From a virus, in IMG/VR virus record IMGVR_UViG_3300035091_000016, positions 1 to 44,076 of that record: a DNA stretch of 44,076 bases; one strand, written 5' to 3'. The position numbers were made by a program, and so were the translations under genes. Each line of letters starts with the position of its first letter. Within the stretch, counting starts at the first letter, position 1. Positions 1-7,444 of this stretch are shown in pieces. The notes beneath the pieces were generated by a model, which was given only the letters and a program-made list of their open reading frames with translations, had not been told where the DNA came from and searched no databases.

Positions 1-71
1 GACGATAGCCACCCCAGCCCTAAAAAGATCACCATCTATGGTTCATGTGCCTTGAGCAGCACAGATAGTGA
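1..71. other. left edge, no gene
   Basis: No coding region is seen. The stretch is richer in A/T than the rest of the window and holds a short A-run near position 21. It may be a genome terminus, because the packaging genes end 46 nt from the opposite edge, but no terminus can be proven from one strand of text. Confidence 0.4.
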
Positions 72-371
72 TCACCACTTGATGATGGGCACGTACACGT
101 TAGTGATCACGAACTCCTGTTTGATGCCACGCTCTTGGTTGCATCGCCTCGGCCTCCCATCTGGATGGGGTACACAGTGAGGGCACCCATGCACACCATG
201 CGCTGGCCTCCAGTTGGCATAGTCAAGGCTAGTCCTACGTACAGACCTAGGCACCACATGGTCTATGGTGTCTGCCCCTGCATGGCCACATAGCCAGCAC
301 GTGGGGTTGGCCAGGAGGAAGCGCCTACGGGCTACACGGAACGTGGCCCCATCCTCGGTATGCCTACTCAT
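72..371 (-). CDS. HNH endonuclease
   Basis: A 99-residue HNH-family nuclease. Visible motifs are a CxxC zinc pair (C25, C28), the D37-H38 of the first HNH strand, N53 in 'NWRPAH', a second CxxC (C63, C66) and the closing C77-N78 with R81. Small HNH proteins beside terminase are known packaging partners in cos-type phages; here the gene lies at the left edge and would sit just upstream of the terminase operon, on the same strand, if the ends are joined. The ATG at 371 follows a strong hairpin (391-425) and has no clear ribosome binding site, so the start is uncertain. GC content is visibly lower than in neighbours, which suggests recent acquisition; a homing nuclease is the alternative reading. 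Confidence 0.8.
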   Translation of the reverse strand: MSRHTEDGATFRVARRRFLLANPTCWLCGHAGADTIDHVVPRSVRRTSLDYANWRPAHGVHGCPHCVPHPDGRPRRCNQERGIKQEFVITNVYVPIIKW

Positions 372-390
372 GGCCCATATGGTGACACAA

Positions 391-425
391 CTACGCCCTC
401 TCGGGGACGGGCCGAGAGGGCGTAG
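391..425. terminator. strong inverted repeat, likely terminator
   Basis: A perfect 14-bp inverted repeat (391-404 with 412-425) with a 7-nt loop lies between the stop of the 465-1154 gene and the HNH gene. It would end the leftward early transcript. No T-run follows. Confidence 0.7.
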
Positions 426-464
426 ATGGCAACTATGGCGGGCTGCACTGCACACCATACGCGC

Positions 465-1154
465 CTATGCGTGGGAACGCTCCTTGGTCTTGCTCGGGGC
501 GGCCTTGGCCTTGCGCATATCGCGCTCCTCGTGCGCCTGGACCCACGCCTGGATGATCTCGTACCATGCGGGCAAGACCGCGCCCTGGAGCGCCACCCAC
601 TCCTTGAGGTCCGTGAGGTTGGCGTACGGCCAGGAGCGACCGCCCCCGAGGTGGATACCGGTCCCGGAACTTGACCATGCCATCCCCGAGGGGATCTCTC
701 CGGCCTTGACTCCGGCCTCAAGCTTCTTGGCCGAGAACTCCGCCTCCGGGTTGCGCTCCCAGAGCGCTACGGCGCGGCGGCCAAACCCGTTGACATGGAC
801 CCCGATCACGTCCCGGACTTCCCAGGTATCGGCCTTGGCCCCCGGGACGTACCCGCGAGAGAACCCGATGCGCGCCTCCCATCCGGCGGCCCGAGCGGCC
901 TTGGCGAACCCCCGAGGCCCCGAGGGATACCACGCCTCCTCCCACGTCTCGTACGTCTCGATGGAGGTGATGACCGGAGCCGGTTGAGTGACCCGCTCCG
1001 GCTCCTCCGCGTACCGAGGCTCCGGGACGTACTCCGGGCCGCCACCCTCCCACACGGGCGGCACGTTGGCCTCCGCCGGGTAATGCGCCCCCGGCCCCGA
1101 GTGGACCGGGTACGCCCAGGGACTCGGGTTCGGGAGGAGGGTGAGGTCACTCAT
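465..1154 (-). CDS. hypothetical protein, 229 aa
   Basis: No family recognised. The first ~65 residues are rich in Pro, Glu and Tyr and look disordered; the centre (about 66-205) is a mixed alpha/beta stretch rich in Trp and aromatic residues; the tail is Lys/Ala/Glu rich and probably helical. The ATG at 1154 overlaps the stop of the upstream gene by 8 nt, typical of translational coupling, and a GGAGAGG lies about 10 nt before it. It is the last gene before the terminator at 391-425 in the leftward early operon that begins at the 2809 promoter. Confidence 0.75.
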   Translation of the reverse strand: MSDLTLLPNPSPWAYPVHSGPGAHYPAEANVPPVWEGGGPEYVPEPRYAEEPERVTQPAPVITSIETYETWEEAWYPSGPRGFAKAARAAGWEARIGFSRGYVPGAKADTWEVRDVIGVHVNGFGRRAVALWERNPEAEFSAKKLEAGVKAGEIPSGMAWSSSGTGIHLGGGRSWPYANLTDLKEWVALQGAVLPAWYEIIQAWVQAHEERDMRKAKAAPSKTKERSHA

Positions 1155-1419
1155 GGCGATACAGCCTCTCCAGGATGGCCTCCGAGAGTGGACGCCAGAG
1201 GTAGGCCATGAACTCGGCCTCCATCATCTCCCACGCCACCCGCTCGGGCATCGCTGGCCCGTACACCTGGACGTAACTCACCACGGTCTCGTTGCCCAGG
1301 TACTCCCGGATCTCGTACCGGACCATCCCCGCGAATCCAAACGGGCTCGTGGTCTCCACCCGGCGGCCCGGGAAAGGGAGTGCCCCATTGCCATCCCGCC
1401 ACGTGAACGGCTCATCCAC
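1147..1419 (-). CDS. hypothetical protein, 90 aa
   Basis: A small soluble protein with a C-terminal amphipathic helix (region 'ERVAWEMMEAEFMAYLW'). No family recognised. A GTG at 1419 overlaps the end of the endonuclease VII-like gene by 8 nt and has a G-rich stretch at the right distance; a TTG at 1443 in the same frame would add 8 residues. It sits between two overlapping genes, so co-translation is likely. Confidence 0.65.
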   Translation of the reverse strand: MDEPFTWRDGNGALPFPGRRVETTSPFGFAGMVRYEIREYLGNETVVSYVQVYGPAMPERVAWEMMEAEFMAYLWRPLSEAILERLYRHE

Positions 1420-1900
1420 CGAGGACCCCCCGGGTGTACTCAACCGCCCCCGCGGCTAGCCGGAGGATGTCCTCCTCCGAGGCGTCCGGATGCTCGGACC
1501 GCACCTTGCGGAGCGACCAAGCGGGCGGGGCCTGGAGGTAGGCGGCCCCCCGGAGGAACGCCTTGGCCTCGTCTCGGTACCGGCCCACGATGCGGTTACA
1601 GGACCACTCCCCCTTGGCACAGAGGAGCCCGCGCACGAGGCCGGTATCGTGGTTGTGGTCCACCCCGAGGCGCTGGGAGCCCGCCGCCTTGGGATCATCC
1701 GGGTGGATGCCTCGGGCGGTCTGACAGATGAAACACCGCCCCAACTGGATGATGTAGAGGTCCCGGTACTCCTTGGGCGTGATGACGAACCCGCCCTCCT
1801 TGGGGTTGAGACCCTTGAGGTAGAACGCGCGCCAGGAGGCCACCCGCGCGGGAGTCATCCCGGCGGGTGGAGTCCAGTCCAGCTCAATCTTGGCCGCCAT
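1412..1900 (-). CDS. recombination endonuclease VII-like nuclease
   Basis: A 162-residue protein resembling the endonuclease VII (T4 gp49) HNH superfamily, which cuts branched DNA such as Holliday junctions before packaging. The sequence shows zinc-type cysteines C56, C59, C94 and C101, and the core 'GVDHNHDTG' (D81, H82, N83, H84) followed by 'LC' and 'CN' (C101-N102), in the order usual for that family. The ATG at 1900 shares one base with the stop of the small membrane gene upstream. It is in the leftward early operon. A role in resolving replication intermediates is inferred from the family. Confidence 0.85.
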   Translation of the reverse strand: MAAKIELDWTPPAGMTPARVASWRAFYLKGLNPKEGGFVITPKEYRDLYIIQLGRCFICQTARGIHPDDPKAAGSQRLGVDHNHDTGLVRGLLCAKGEWSCNRIVGRYRDEAKAFLRGAAYLQAPPAWSLRKVRSEHPDASEEDILRLAAGAVEYTRGVLGG

Positions 1901-2001
1901 CAGTCCCGGTCCCCCCACGTGAGATAGGCGAGCCATAGCGCCCAGGCGATGAGCGCCAGGCACCCCAGGAACTCCACCATCTCAATCCACGTATCACGCA
2001 T
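1900..2001 (-). CDS. small single-pass membrane protein, 33 aa
   Basis: A short open frame encoding one hydrophobic segment (about residues 8-27) with a charged C-terminus (WGDRD). Its ATG overlaps the stop of the upstream gene by 8 nt and its TGA shares a base with the ATG of the nuclease gene. This tight packing supports it as a real gene despite its size. Function unknown. Confidence 0.55.
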   Translation of the reverse strand: MRDTWIEMVEFLGCLALIAWALWLAYLTWGDRD

Positions 2002-2503
2002 CCGAGCGGCCCGCCATGATGAGGGCCGGGAGGAACACGCCCAATGCCTTGTGCCACGCCTGGTCCAGCGCCCACGCGCCGGTACCGAGGCTCGGGTTGT
2101 CCAGGGGCACCTTGGCTCCGTGGTTCTCGGCATCCGTGGCGGTGGTGGTCATCCCCGCCCGCGGCACGCCCAGCGTGAGGAACCGGCCTTTGCCCGGGAT
2201 GGCCCGCGCCAACGGGTACATGAGCCCGTGGTCCCGGCGGTCCGCCGCATAGTGCGTGACCGCCGAGACCGCCAGCCCGAGCGCGATGCGCCCCCACCGA
2301 GGCTTGGTCCCCGTGGCGAGTGCCGCCCCCACCACGCACACCGCTTGGGTGGCGGTGTACGAGAGGACGTGCTTGGCGCACGCCACATCCCCGGGGATGC
2401 CCGGGAGTCCCTTGTTGGCCGCCTGATGATCGGTCTGTACCCAGTAGTCCCCGATCTCGTGGCCCGCCTCCAGCGCGACCGCATAGCCCGCCATAGCCCG
2501 CAT
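1994..2503 (-). CDS. membrane protein, DUF3307-like
   Basis: A 169-residue protein with two or three hydrophobic stretches. The pattern 'GHEIGDYWVQTDHQA' near the N-terminus, then 'AKHVLSYTATQAV', resembles DUF3307 membrane proteins (His-x-x-x-Asp followed by Gln-Thr and a Lys/His helix); this is pattern memory, not a search result. The ATG at 2503 has GGGAGAG 5 nt upstream; a GTG two codons earlier (2509) is too close to that site. It follows the winged-helix-like gene in the operon driven from 2809. Function unknown. Confidence 0.7.
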   Translation of the reverse strand: MRAMAGYAVALEAGHEIGDYWVQTDHQAANKGLPGIPGDVACAKHVLSYTATQAVCVVGAALATGTKPRWGRIALGLAVSAVTHYAADRRDHGLMYPLARAIPGKGRFLTLGVPRAGMTTTATDAENHGAKVPLDNPSLGTGAWALDQAWHKALGVFLPALIMAGRSDA

Positions 2504-2505
2504 GA

Positions 2506-2802
2506 TCACTCTCCCTGTTGTGCCGGACGGAAATGGGTGTGGTAGCGCTTACCCCGCGCGGTCTGAACCTGGCGGGACTCGCTCTCCAGAACGCCCTTGG
2601 AGGCCATGCGGAAGAGGAGCGCCCGCAAGGTCTCGGTGGACAGTTGGTACCGCGGGGCCACGTCCATCCAGAGGGCGTGACCATCGCGCCACTCCGCTGG
2701 ACTCTTGGACAGTTCGGCCCACACGGCGGCCCAGGCGGGGCCTAGGCGCGCGCCCTTGCTCGGGTAGCCCGGAGTCAGGTCCGGGGCGGTAGTGGTTTCC
2801 AT
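2506..2802 (-). CDS. winged-helix-like protein, leaderless mRNA
   Basis: A 98-residue soluble protein. Residues ~25-80 follow a helix - helix - 'STETLRALLFRMASKGVLE' pattern ending in a basic strand pair, as in winged helix-turn-helix DNA-binding domains, so a regulator of the leftward operon is plausible but unproven. The ATG at 2802 lies 6 nt after the TATAGT of the early-type promoter (2809-2814), so the mRNA should begin at or next to the A of the start codon. No Shine-Dalgarno site exists, which fits a leaderless transcript. It is the first gene of the operon ending at 465. Confidence 0.75.
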   Translation of the reverse strand: METTTAPDLTPGYPSKGARLGPAWAAVWAELSKSPAEWRDGHALWMDVAPRYQLSTETLRALLFRMASKGVLESESRQVQTARGKRYHTHFRPAQQGE

Positions 2803-2808
2803 AGGTGA

Positions 2809-2838
2809 ACTATAGCACGGTACGCGCTCCCCCCGGTA
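2809..2838 (-). promoter_or_regulatory. early-type extended -10 promoter (leftward)
   Basis: TATAGT at 2814-2809 is preceded by ACCGTGC, a diverged form of the family's GTGGTGTGC, with TACCGG at 2838-2833 as a weak -35. It points into the 2802 gene with no leader. Confidence 0.7.
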
Positions 2839-3104
2839 CCCCCTCATGAACGCTGGCCAGGCTGGGCAATTCCCCCCGGAGGGCGCTCCGGCTCCAGGTG
2901 CGGGGTTAGAGGGGTTAGAGGGGTTTGGAAAGGTCCCTAACGCGGGAAGGTTTTTATATCCTACTGATTTGGTATGCATATACATCGCCCGGAGGGGGAG
3001 CAAAACCATACCCCGCACACCCCGCTAACCCCGCACCTCCCAGCACACGAACAGGCCCCCCAGCGCGCGCTGGAGGGCCTGCCACTACCTGGACGTACTG
3101 GGCG
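2823..3104. other. intergenic region, candidate replication origin
   Basis: No gene is supported in these 280 bp. GGGGTTAGA is repeated in tandem at ~2902-2926, an A/T-rich stretch lies at about 2950-2985 (TTTTTATATCC, then GGTATGCATATACATC), and the inverse motif CTAACCCC occurs at ~3025-3032. Short iterons flanking an A/T-rich tract beside the primase-helicase gene are typical of phage origins. The region is closed by a terminator on the primase side and a promoter on the other. The origin call is inference. Confidence 0.45.
3054..3079. terminator. terminator after the primase gene
   Basis: A near-perfect 12-bp inverted repeat (one mismatch) pairs GGCCCCCCAGCG with CGCTGGAGGGCC, 26 nt beyond the primase stop. 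It is followed on the minus strand by TGTT. Confidence 0.6.
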
Positions 3105-5720
3105 CTAGGCCCGCTTTTCGACCCGCCAGAGGGCCACCTTGGTCCGCGAGGTCTTGCCCGCCTCCCGGAGCACGAGCGAGACCCCCTCATCCGTGGTGAC
3201 CCACCGCCCCAACCGGTTCATCACCCAGCGCCCGAGCGACTTGCGGCCCCCAGCCTCCGAGCGCTGGAGCTTCTCCAGGATCACGGTAGGGAGCCATTCC
3301 CGGGCATCGGCCCGGAACTCGTCCGGCTCCGCGGTGAGGAGTTCGCTCACGGTCCAGGGCTTGTCCCCGAACCCGGAGTAGATGTGCTCCAGGAGGGCCG
3401 CCAGACCATCATCATCCCCGCCCATCGCGGCACGCTGCCCGCTCTCCTGGTCAAAGGCCCCCGCCACTCCGGCGGCCTCCAGGATGCCCGCCAGGGCCGC
3501 CTCCCAGGTGGCGAACGAGTCCGATTGCGCGCGGACCGCGGGCCGCGCCCCGAGCGCCACCCAGTTCCGGATCATGACCATGAGCGCGTGGAGGAGCCGG
3601 TTGCGGTTGGTGGTGACCCACGCGGGCAAGTCCTGGATGGCGAACTCCCGTCGCTCGGGGTTGGCCATGTTCGGGTCAATCATGATGGTGATGGTCCGGC
3701 GCACCATGTCCCCGCCCAAGCTGGGGTTGTTCCCCGTGAAGACCCATAGGCGGTCATTGGTGAACGTCACGTTGGAGGTCTTCCCCAACTCCCGGTCCTG
3801 GAGTTCCCCGGACGAGGTGAGCAACCCCGCCAGCGTGGCGGACCTCAACACCCCGGTCACGTTATCGATGTGGACCACCGGGGCCGAGGTGGTGGCCAGG
3901 AGGCTCGTGGTCATTTTCTTGATCTCGGTCTCATCCCCGGGCATCTCGGACCGGAGGATGCCCCCGTGGAGGATACGCGCGATGTCCGCCAGGAGGGTCT
4001 TGCCCGAGCCCGGTTGGTGGGCACCGATGAAGAACGCCTTATAGCTGGGCGGTGCCAGCATCCGGAGGAGGGGCGTGATCAACAACCCGTAGTAGTTCGC
4101 GCGGTCCTCCTTGGTCACGAACGGGAACCCCGCCACCATCTCGTCCAGGAGGGCCACCGCGGAGGACACCTCCTCCGGCGTGGGCGCGTCCGGCACCTGG
4201 GCCACGTTGACCCCAGGGCCAGGGAGGAACAGGTACCCGGAGGCCGCGTCATACCCGGGCATGTCCAGGATCGATCCGTCACGCCGTACCATCGGCGTGT
4301 GGGTCACTCCCGCCAGCGCGCGGAGCATCACCATTGCCTCGGGCGCGTCCACCGCCCGCTTGGCGGCCTCCAGCGGGAAGAGGGCCGGAACCTCTCGCTC
4401 CTGGCCCCCGTCCTTCTCCTTGTCCTTGACCACCTTGTAACAACGGTGCGCGTACTGGATCTTGGCCGTGAGCTGGCCAGGCGTGACCGCCTGAATCTGG
4501 GCCGGACCGTTCTCCTCGTGCTCATCCCGCGGCGGGACGTAGCCAAGGTCATTGATGCGCGGGGTGTGGACCACGGCACCCATCCGCGTGAAGAACCCGG
4601 ACAGTGAGCCGGACCCCAGGGCCGCCTGGAGCCAGTACGTCATCTCCGCCGCGGAGGTGATGCACAGATCGGGGGCGGCGGTACCCGGCGCGCGTGCCGG
4701 AGCCACCTCCGGCTCCTCTCCTGGCCCATCCTGGAACTCGGGCTCCTGGGTGACCATGACCTCCCACGGCTCCTCCTGGCCGCGGGCCAGGCCCGCGCCG
4801 ATCACCGTTGCGGCGGTCCAGTTCCGGCCGTTGGCCGCGTTCCAGGAGTCCGAGTGGACCCCGCCGCGGGCCAGCGCGTCCATGAGGGCCTGGGCCGCAT
4901 CGTCCTCGGTGAGGAACCCGCCGCCCACGAACCGGCCGATGAGGCGCGCGGCCCCGCCGAGGGCACCGTTGATGGTCCCGTCCTTGGCGGCCTCCACCGC
5001 CTGGAGCTGGCCATTGATCACCCGCTGGGCGGACTCGGCATCCCACGCGGAGTACACCGTGTCAAACGGGTCATCATCGTCCCGCTCCGCCGCCTGGCCT
5101 TTGGCCTTGGTCCGCACGGGTGTCCGGCGGGCGCGGCCCGCCCGCACGAGGGACGCCAGCGCGTCCTGGGTACCGTCCCCCTCGTCCGTCCAGTCCGTGA
5201 GCCAGTCCAGGTCCGGCTCCGCCTCCCAGCGGTACGCCACGTCCTGGCCATCGTTGGGTCCGCCCTTGGCCCGCCGGACGGTAGGGGGCAGGAACACGAA
5301 CCCGCGGCCCTCCCCCTTGTCGTCCCCGGCCTGGAGATCAATCCCGGGCGCGGGGGACGCCTTGGCCACCCGGGTCCGGGTGATGTACTCGTGCGTCCCG
5401 CCGCCCGGGGTGAGGACCGTTCCGTACACCCGGGGCCAGACCCCCGCGTTGGTCAAGTCCACACGGGACTCATCCCCCTTGTTGCGGGGGTCGGTGTCCA
5501 GGACATCGCACACCACGCCCATCACGGCGCACATGGCCATCCCGGGCCGCCAGCGGTCCACCGCCGCATGGCTGGGCTTGGTGGTCTCCCAGCCCTTGGG
5601 GTACAGGAACTCGGGTCCGGCCCCGTGATTCCGGGAGGCCACGAACACGGGGATACCCGCGTCCACCATCGCGTGCGCCGTGGCGATGCCCGCCGCTTGC
5701 TCTGGAGTGAGGTCCGTCAT
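3105..5720 (-). CDS. PrimPol-helicase (primase/polymerase fused to ATPase)
   Basis: An 871-residue replication protein. Residues ~1-160 match the bifunctional primase/polymerase (AEP, 'Prim-Pol') pattern: 'CDVLDTD' supplies the metal-binding acids (D75, D77), 'GGGTHEY' the nucleotide-binding His (H110), and 'GEGRGFVFLPPT' the final strand. A linker follows. The C-terminal half is an ATPase/helicase with Walker A 'GAHQPGSGKT' near residue 570, a Walker B-like 'VVHIDN' near 615, and 'FTGNNPSLGGDMVRR' (sensor and arginine finger) near 665. Such fusions start replication in many phages and plasmids. The ATG at 5720 has only a weak AGGCGG upstream. No DNA polymerase gene was seen in the window. 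Confidence 0.88.
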   Translation of the reverse strand: MTDLTPEQAAGIATAHAMVDAGIPVFVASRNHGAGPEFLYPKGWETTKPSHAAVDRWRPGMAMCAVMGVVCDVLDTDPRNKGDESRVDLTNAGVWPRVYGTVLTPGGGTHEYITRTRVAKASPAPGIDLQAGDDKGEGRGFVFLPPTVRRAKGGPNDGQDVAYRWEAEPDLDWLTDWTDEGDGTQDALASLVRAGRARRTPVRTKAKGQAAERDDDDPFDTVYSAWDAESAQRVINGQLQAVEAAKDGTINGALGGAARLIGRFVGGGFLTEDDAAQALMDALARGGVHSDSWNAANGRNWTAATVIGAGLARGQEEPWEVMVTQEPEFQDGPGEEPEVAPARAPGTAAPDLCITSAAEMTYWLQAALGSGSLSGFFTRMGAVVHTPRINDLGYVPPRDEHEENGPAQIQAVTPGQLTAKIQYAHRCYKVVKDKEKDGGQEREVPALFPLEAAKRAVDAPEAMVMLRALAGVTHTPMVRRDGSILDMPGYDAASGYLFLPGPGVNVAQVPDAPTPEEVSSAVALLDEMVAGFPFVTKEDRANYYGLLITPLLRMLAPPSYKAFFIGAHQPGSGKTLLADIARILHGGILRSEMPGDETEIKKMTTSLLATTSAPVVHIDNVTGVLRSATLAGLLTSSGELQDRELGKTSNVTFTNDRLWVFTGNNPSLGGDMVRRTITIMIDPNMANPERREFAIQDLPAWVTTNRNRLLHALMVMIRNWVALGARPAVRAQSDSFATWEAALAGILEAAGVAGAFDQESGQRAAMGGDDDGLAALLEHIYSGFGDKPWTVSELLTAEPDEFRADAREWLPTVILEKLQRSEAGGRKSLGRWVMNRLGRWVTTDEGVSLVLREAGKTSRTKVALWRVEKRA

Positions 5721-5757
5721 GCTATATTCCGCCTAACTGTGTACTTGATGCGATGGC

Positions 5758-5789
5758 GGCGGCCCGGGGGGTGTGATCCCCGGGCCGCC
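5758..5789. terminator. terminator hairpin between helicase and primase genes
   Basis: A perfect 12-bp GC stem (5758-5769 with 5778-5789) with an 8-nt loop separates the two leftward replication genes. TCTTT follows on the plus strand only, so its effect on leftward transcription may be partial. Confidence 0.6.
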
Positions 5790-5798
5790 TCTTTGCTG

Positions 5799-7061
5799 TC
5801 AGGCTCCGCGCTTGGGGGTGGTGATCGTAACCTCCTTGGCGGCCCGCGTCACGGCGGTGTAAAGCCACTGGCGGCCCTGGGCCTCCGCCGCGCGGATGCC
5901 CTCCTTGCGGGTCACCATGCTCATCATGTTGGGGAGTTCGTTGACCACGTACACCGAGTCCCACTCGGAACCCTGGCTCTTGTGGCACGTGATGGCCTGG
6001 GAGAAGGTGGCCAGCATCCGCCCGCCCTTGATACCCGCGCCCGAGGACTTGGCCTGGCGCTCCTTGTCCAAGCCCTGGTATCCCTCGGCAAACGTGGGGA
6101 TGACCCGCTCACGTCCGTCATCGTCCATGAGGGTGAGGGTCGGCCCGAGCGGGGTGGGCTTGGCGTCCAGGACCGTGAACTGTGCGCCGTTGAACACGGC
6201 CAAGTCCTTGTTGTTCGTGAGGCACATCACGCGGTCACCCTTGCTCGGGACACCCAGCTCCCGGCCCGCCTTCTTGCGCATGATGTCGATCATGGCCCAC
6301 CGCCGCTTGTTGCTCCAGACGATGACCTGGGTGGCCTCCATCATCTTGGCGATGCTCCCCGGCTCCATATCCGAGGACGTGAGGCCGAGGGCCGCACCCT
6401 GGGAGAGCCGGACCCGCGTGGCGAGACTCAAGACCGGGGAGTCAAGCGCCTGGCGGTGGATCTCCTCCAGCATGAAATCCGGAGTGCGGTTGATGTAGTA
6501 ACCGCCGCCCTCCACCGGGGGGAGCTGGGCCTGGTCACCGAGCACGAGGACCGGGATGTTGTACCGCTCGATGTCCTCGGCAAGCTTCCCGTTGACCATC
6601 GAGACCTCATCCAGGATGAGGAGGCCCGGTCCGTCGTTCATCGCCTCCGGGTTCCACTCCCAGGACATCCGGCGGGAGCGGACCTCCAAGTCCTTGATCT
6701 CTTCCTGGAGCGCGGTCACCCCGTCCTCGTTGGGGTCCAGGACCGCCAGCTCCCGGCGGGCGGCCACGAGGCGGGCCTTGGCCTCCTCGTCCGCAAGCGG
6801 GTAGTAGATGGAGGAGTGGATGGTCTTGGCGGGCGCACCCTTGCGAGTCAGGACGTGGGCGGCCTTCCCCGTGAAGGTCATGAACTTGGCCGTGACCCCG
6901 AGCGCCCCGGGGATCTCCTTGGCCATCGTGGTCTTGCCGGTACCCGCCGGACCGGTGAGCAGGAAGGCCCCGCGCATCCCGTCACACGCATCCTGGTACC
7001 ACTTCTTGATCTCTTCGATCCCGGCGGTTTGCTCGGCGCTCAGCGCCACTCGGCTTGTCAT
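5799..7061 (-). CDS. SF1 DNA helicase, RecD/Dda-like
   Basis: A 420-residue ATP-dependent DNA helicase. Walker A 'GPAGTGKT' is at residues 37-44, Walker B/motif II is 'LLILDEVSM', motif III-like 'LGDQAQLPPV' follows, and the C-terminal UvrD-C2 part shows 'TCHKSQGSEWDSVYV' and 'LYTAVTRA', the hallmark of SF1B helicases such as RecD2 and T4 Dda. It would act at the fork or in recombination. The ATG at 7061 lies 6 nt after the TATGGT of an early-type promoter, so the transcript should be leaderless. In-frame sequence extends upstream of 7061 but would cross the promoter. It is first in the leftward arm, divergent from the 7150 gene. Confidence 0.88.
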   Translation of the reverse strand: MTSRVALSAEQTAGIEEIKKWYQDACDGMRGAFLLTGPAGTGKTTMAKEIPGALGVTAKFMTFTGKAAHVLTRKGAPAKTIHSSIYYPLADEEAKARLVAARRELAVLDPNEDGVTALQEEIKDLEVRSRRMSWEWNPEAMNDGPGLLILDEVSMVNGKLAEDIERYNIPVLVLGDQAQLPPVEGGGYYINRTPDFMLEEIHRQALDSPVLSLATRVRLSQGAALGLTSSDMEPGSIAKMMEATQVIVWSNKRRWAMIDIMRKKAGRELGVPSKGDRVMCLTNNKDLAVFNGAQFTVLDAKPTPLGPTLTLMDDDGRERVIPTFAEGYQGLDKERQAKSSGAGIKGGRMLATFSQAITCHKSQGSEWDSVYVVNELPNMMSMVTRKEGIRAAEAQGRQWLYTAVTRAAKEVTITTPKRGA

Positions 7062-7067
7062 GGGAGA

Positions 7068-7096
7068 ACCATAGCACACCACGCCAGACCCGCAAA
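7068..7096 (-). promoter_or_regulatory. early-type promoter (leftward), divergent
   Basis: CGTGGTGTGC precedes TATGGT (7073-7068), with TTTGCG at 7096-7091 as a possible -35 (17-bp spacer). It faces away from the promoter at 7113-7142 and drives the helicase gene without a leader. Confidence 0.8.
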
Positions 7097-7112
7097 CCCC
7101 GCAACGCACCTG

Positions 7113-7142
7113 TTCCGGATGCGTGCCGTGGTGTGCTATAGT
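7113..7142 (+). promoter_or_regulatory. early-type promoter (rightward)
   Basis: TTCCGG (7113-7118), 18-bp spacer ending CGTGGTGTGC, TATAGT (7137-7142). The ATG at 7150 is 7 nt beyond, so the mRNA should be leaderless. This opens the rightward early arm. Confidence 0.85.
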
Positions 7143-7149
7143 CCTCACC

Positions 7150-7374
7150 ATGAGTGAGTGGATTGAGGACAACGTGGTTGAGGTCATCGTGGGCCTCCTG
7201 TTCGTGTGCCTGATCATCGTGTTCATCCAGAGGGTTGGAGCCAAACACGATGAGGTGCGGGACGAGTGCCGGGACCGCGGAGGCAACATCAAGACCGTGG
7301 ATGGCGGGCGCTCCACCATCTTTATCTGTACGGACCCCAACGGGGTCCTCCTCTTCACACGGAAGACCATCTAG
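7150..7374 (+). CDS. small membrane-anchored protein, 74 aa
   Basis: One membrane segment (about residues 9-27, 'VVEVIVGLLFVCLIIVFI') is followed by a ~45-residue domain with two cysteines in the pattern C-x3-GG ... C ('CRDRGGN', 'FICTDPNG'), probably outside the membrane if the N-terminus is inside. The same layout recurs in the 9281 gene. The start at 7150 is set by the promoter spacing; there is no Shine-Dalgarno site. Function unknown; interference with the host envelope or superinfection is only a guess. Confidence 0.7.
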   Translation: MSEWIEDNVVEVIVGLLFVCLIIVFIQRVGAKHDEVRDECRDRGGNIKTVDGGRSTIFICTDPNGVLLFTRKTI

Positions 7375-7378
7375 CCGG

Positions 7379-7409
7379 TTGTACCCGCCCCCGGGTGGTG
7401 TGCTATAGT
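7379..7409 (+). promoter_or_regulatory. early-type promoter
   Basis: TTGTAC (7379-7384), 19-bp spacer ending GTGGTGTGC, TATAGT (7404-7409). It serves the 7445 gene with a ~30-nt leader carrying AAGGAG. Confidence 0.85.
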
Positions 7410-7444
7410 CTTCCTATACCGACCGCATACGCAAGGAGCACAGC

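Noticed and set aside
7123-7149. Upstream extensions of early genes that translate through promoters (giving VVCYS or CAIV peptides)
   Set aside because: These residues are the translated promoter core and recur in front of unrelated genes; true starts lie downstream.
4854-7157. Very long plus-strand open frame opposite the primase and helicase genes
   Set aside because: It is antisense to two genes with clear motifs, and its Arg/Gly/Leu/His-rich product is typical of reverse-strand frames in GC-rich DNA.
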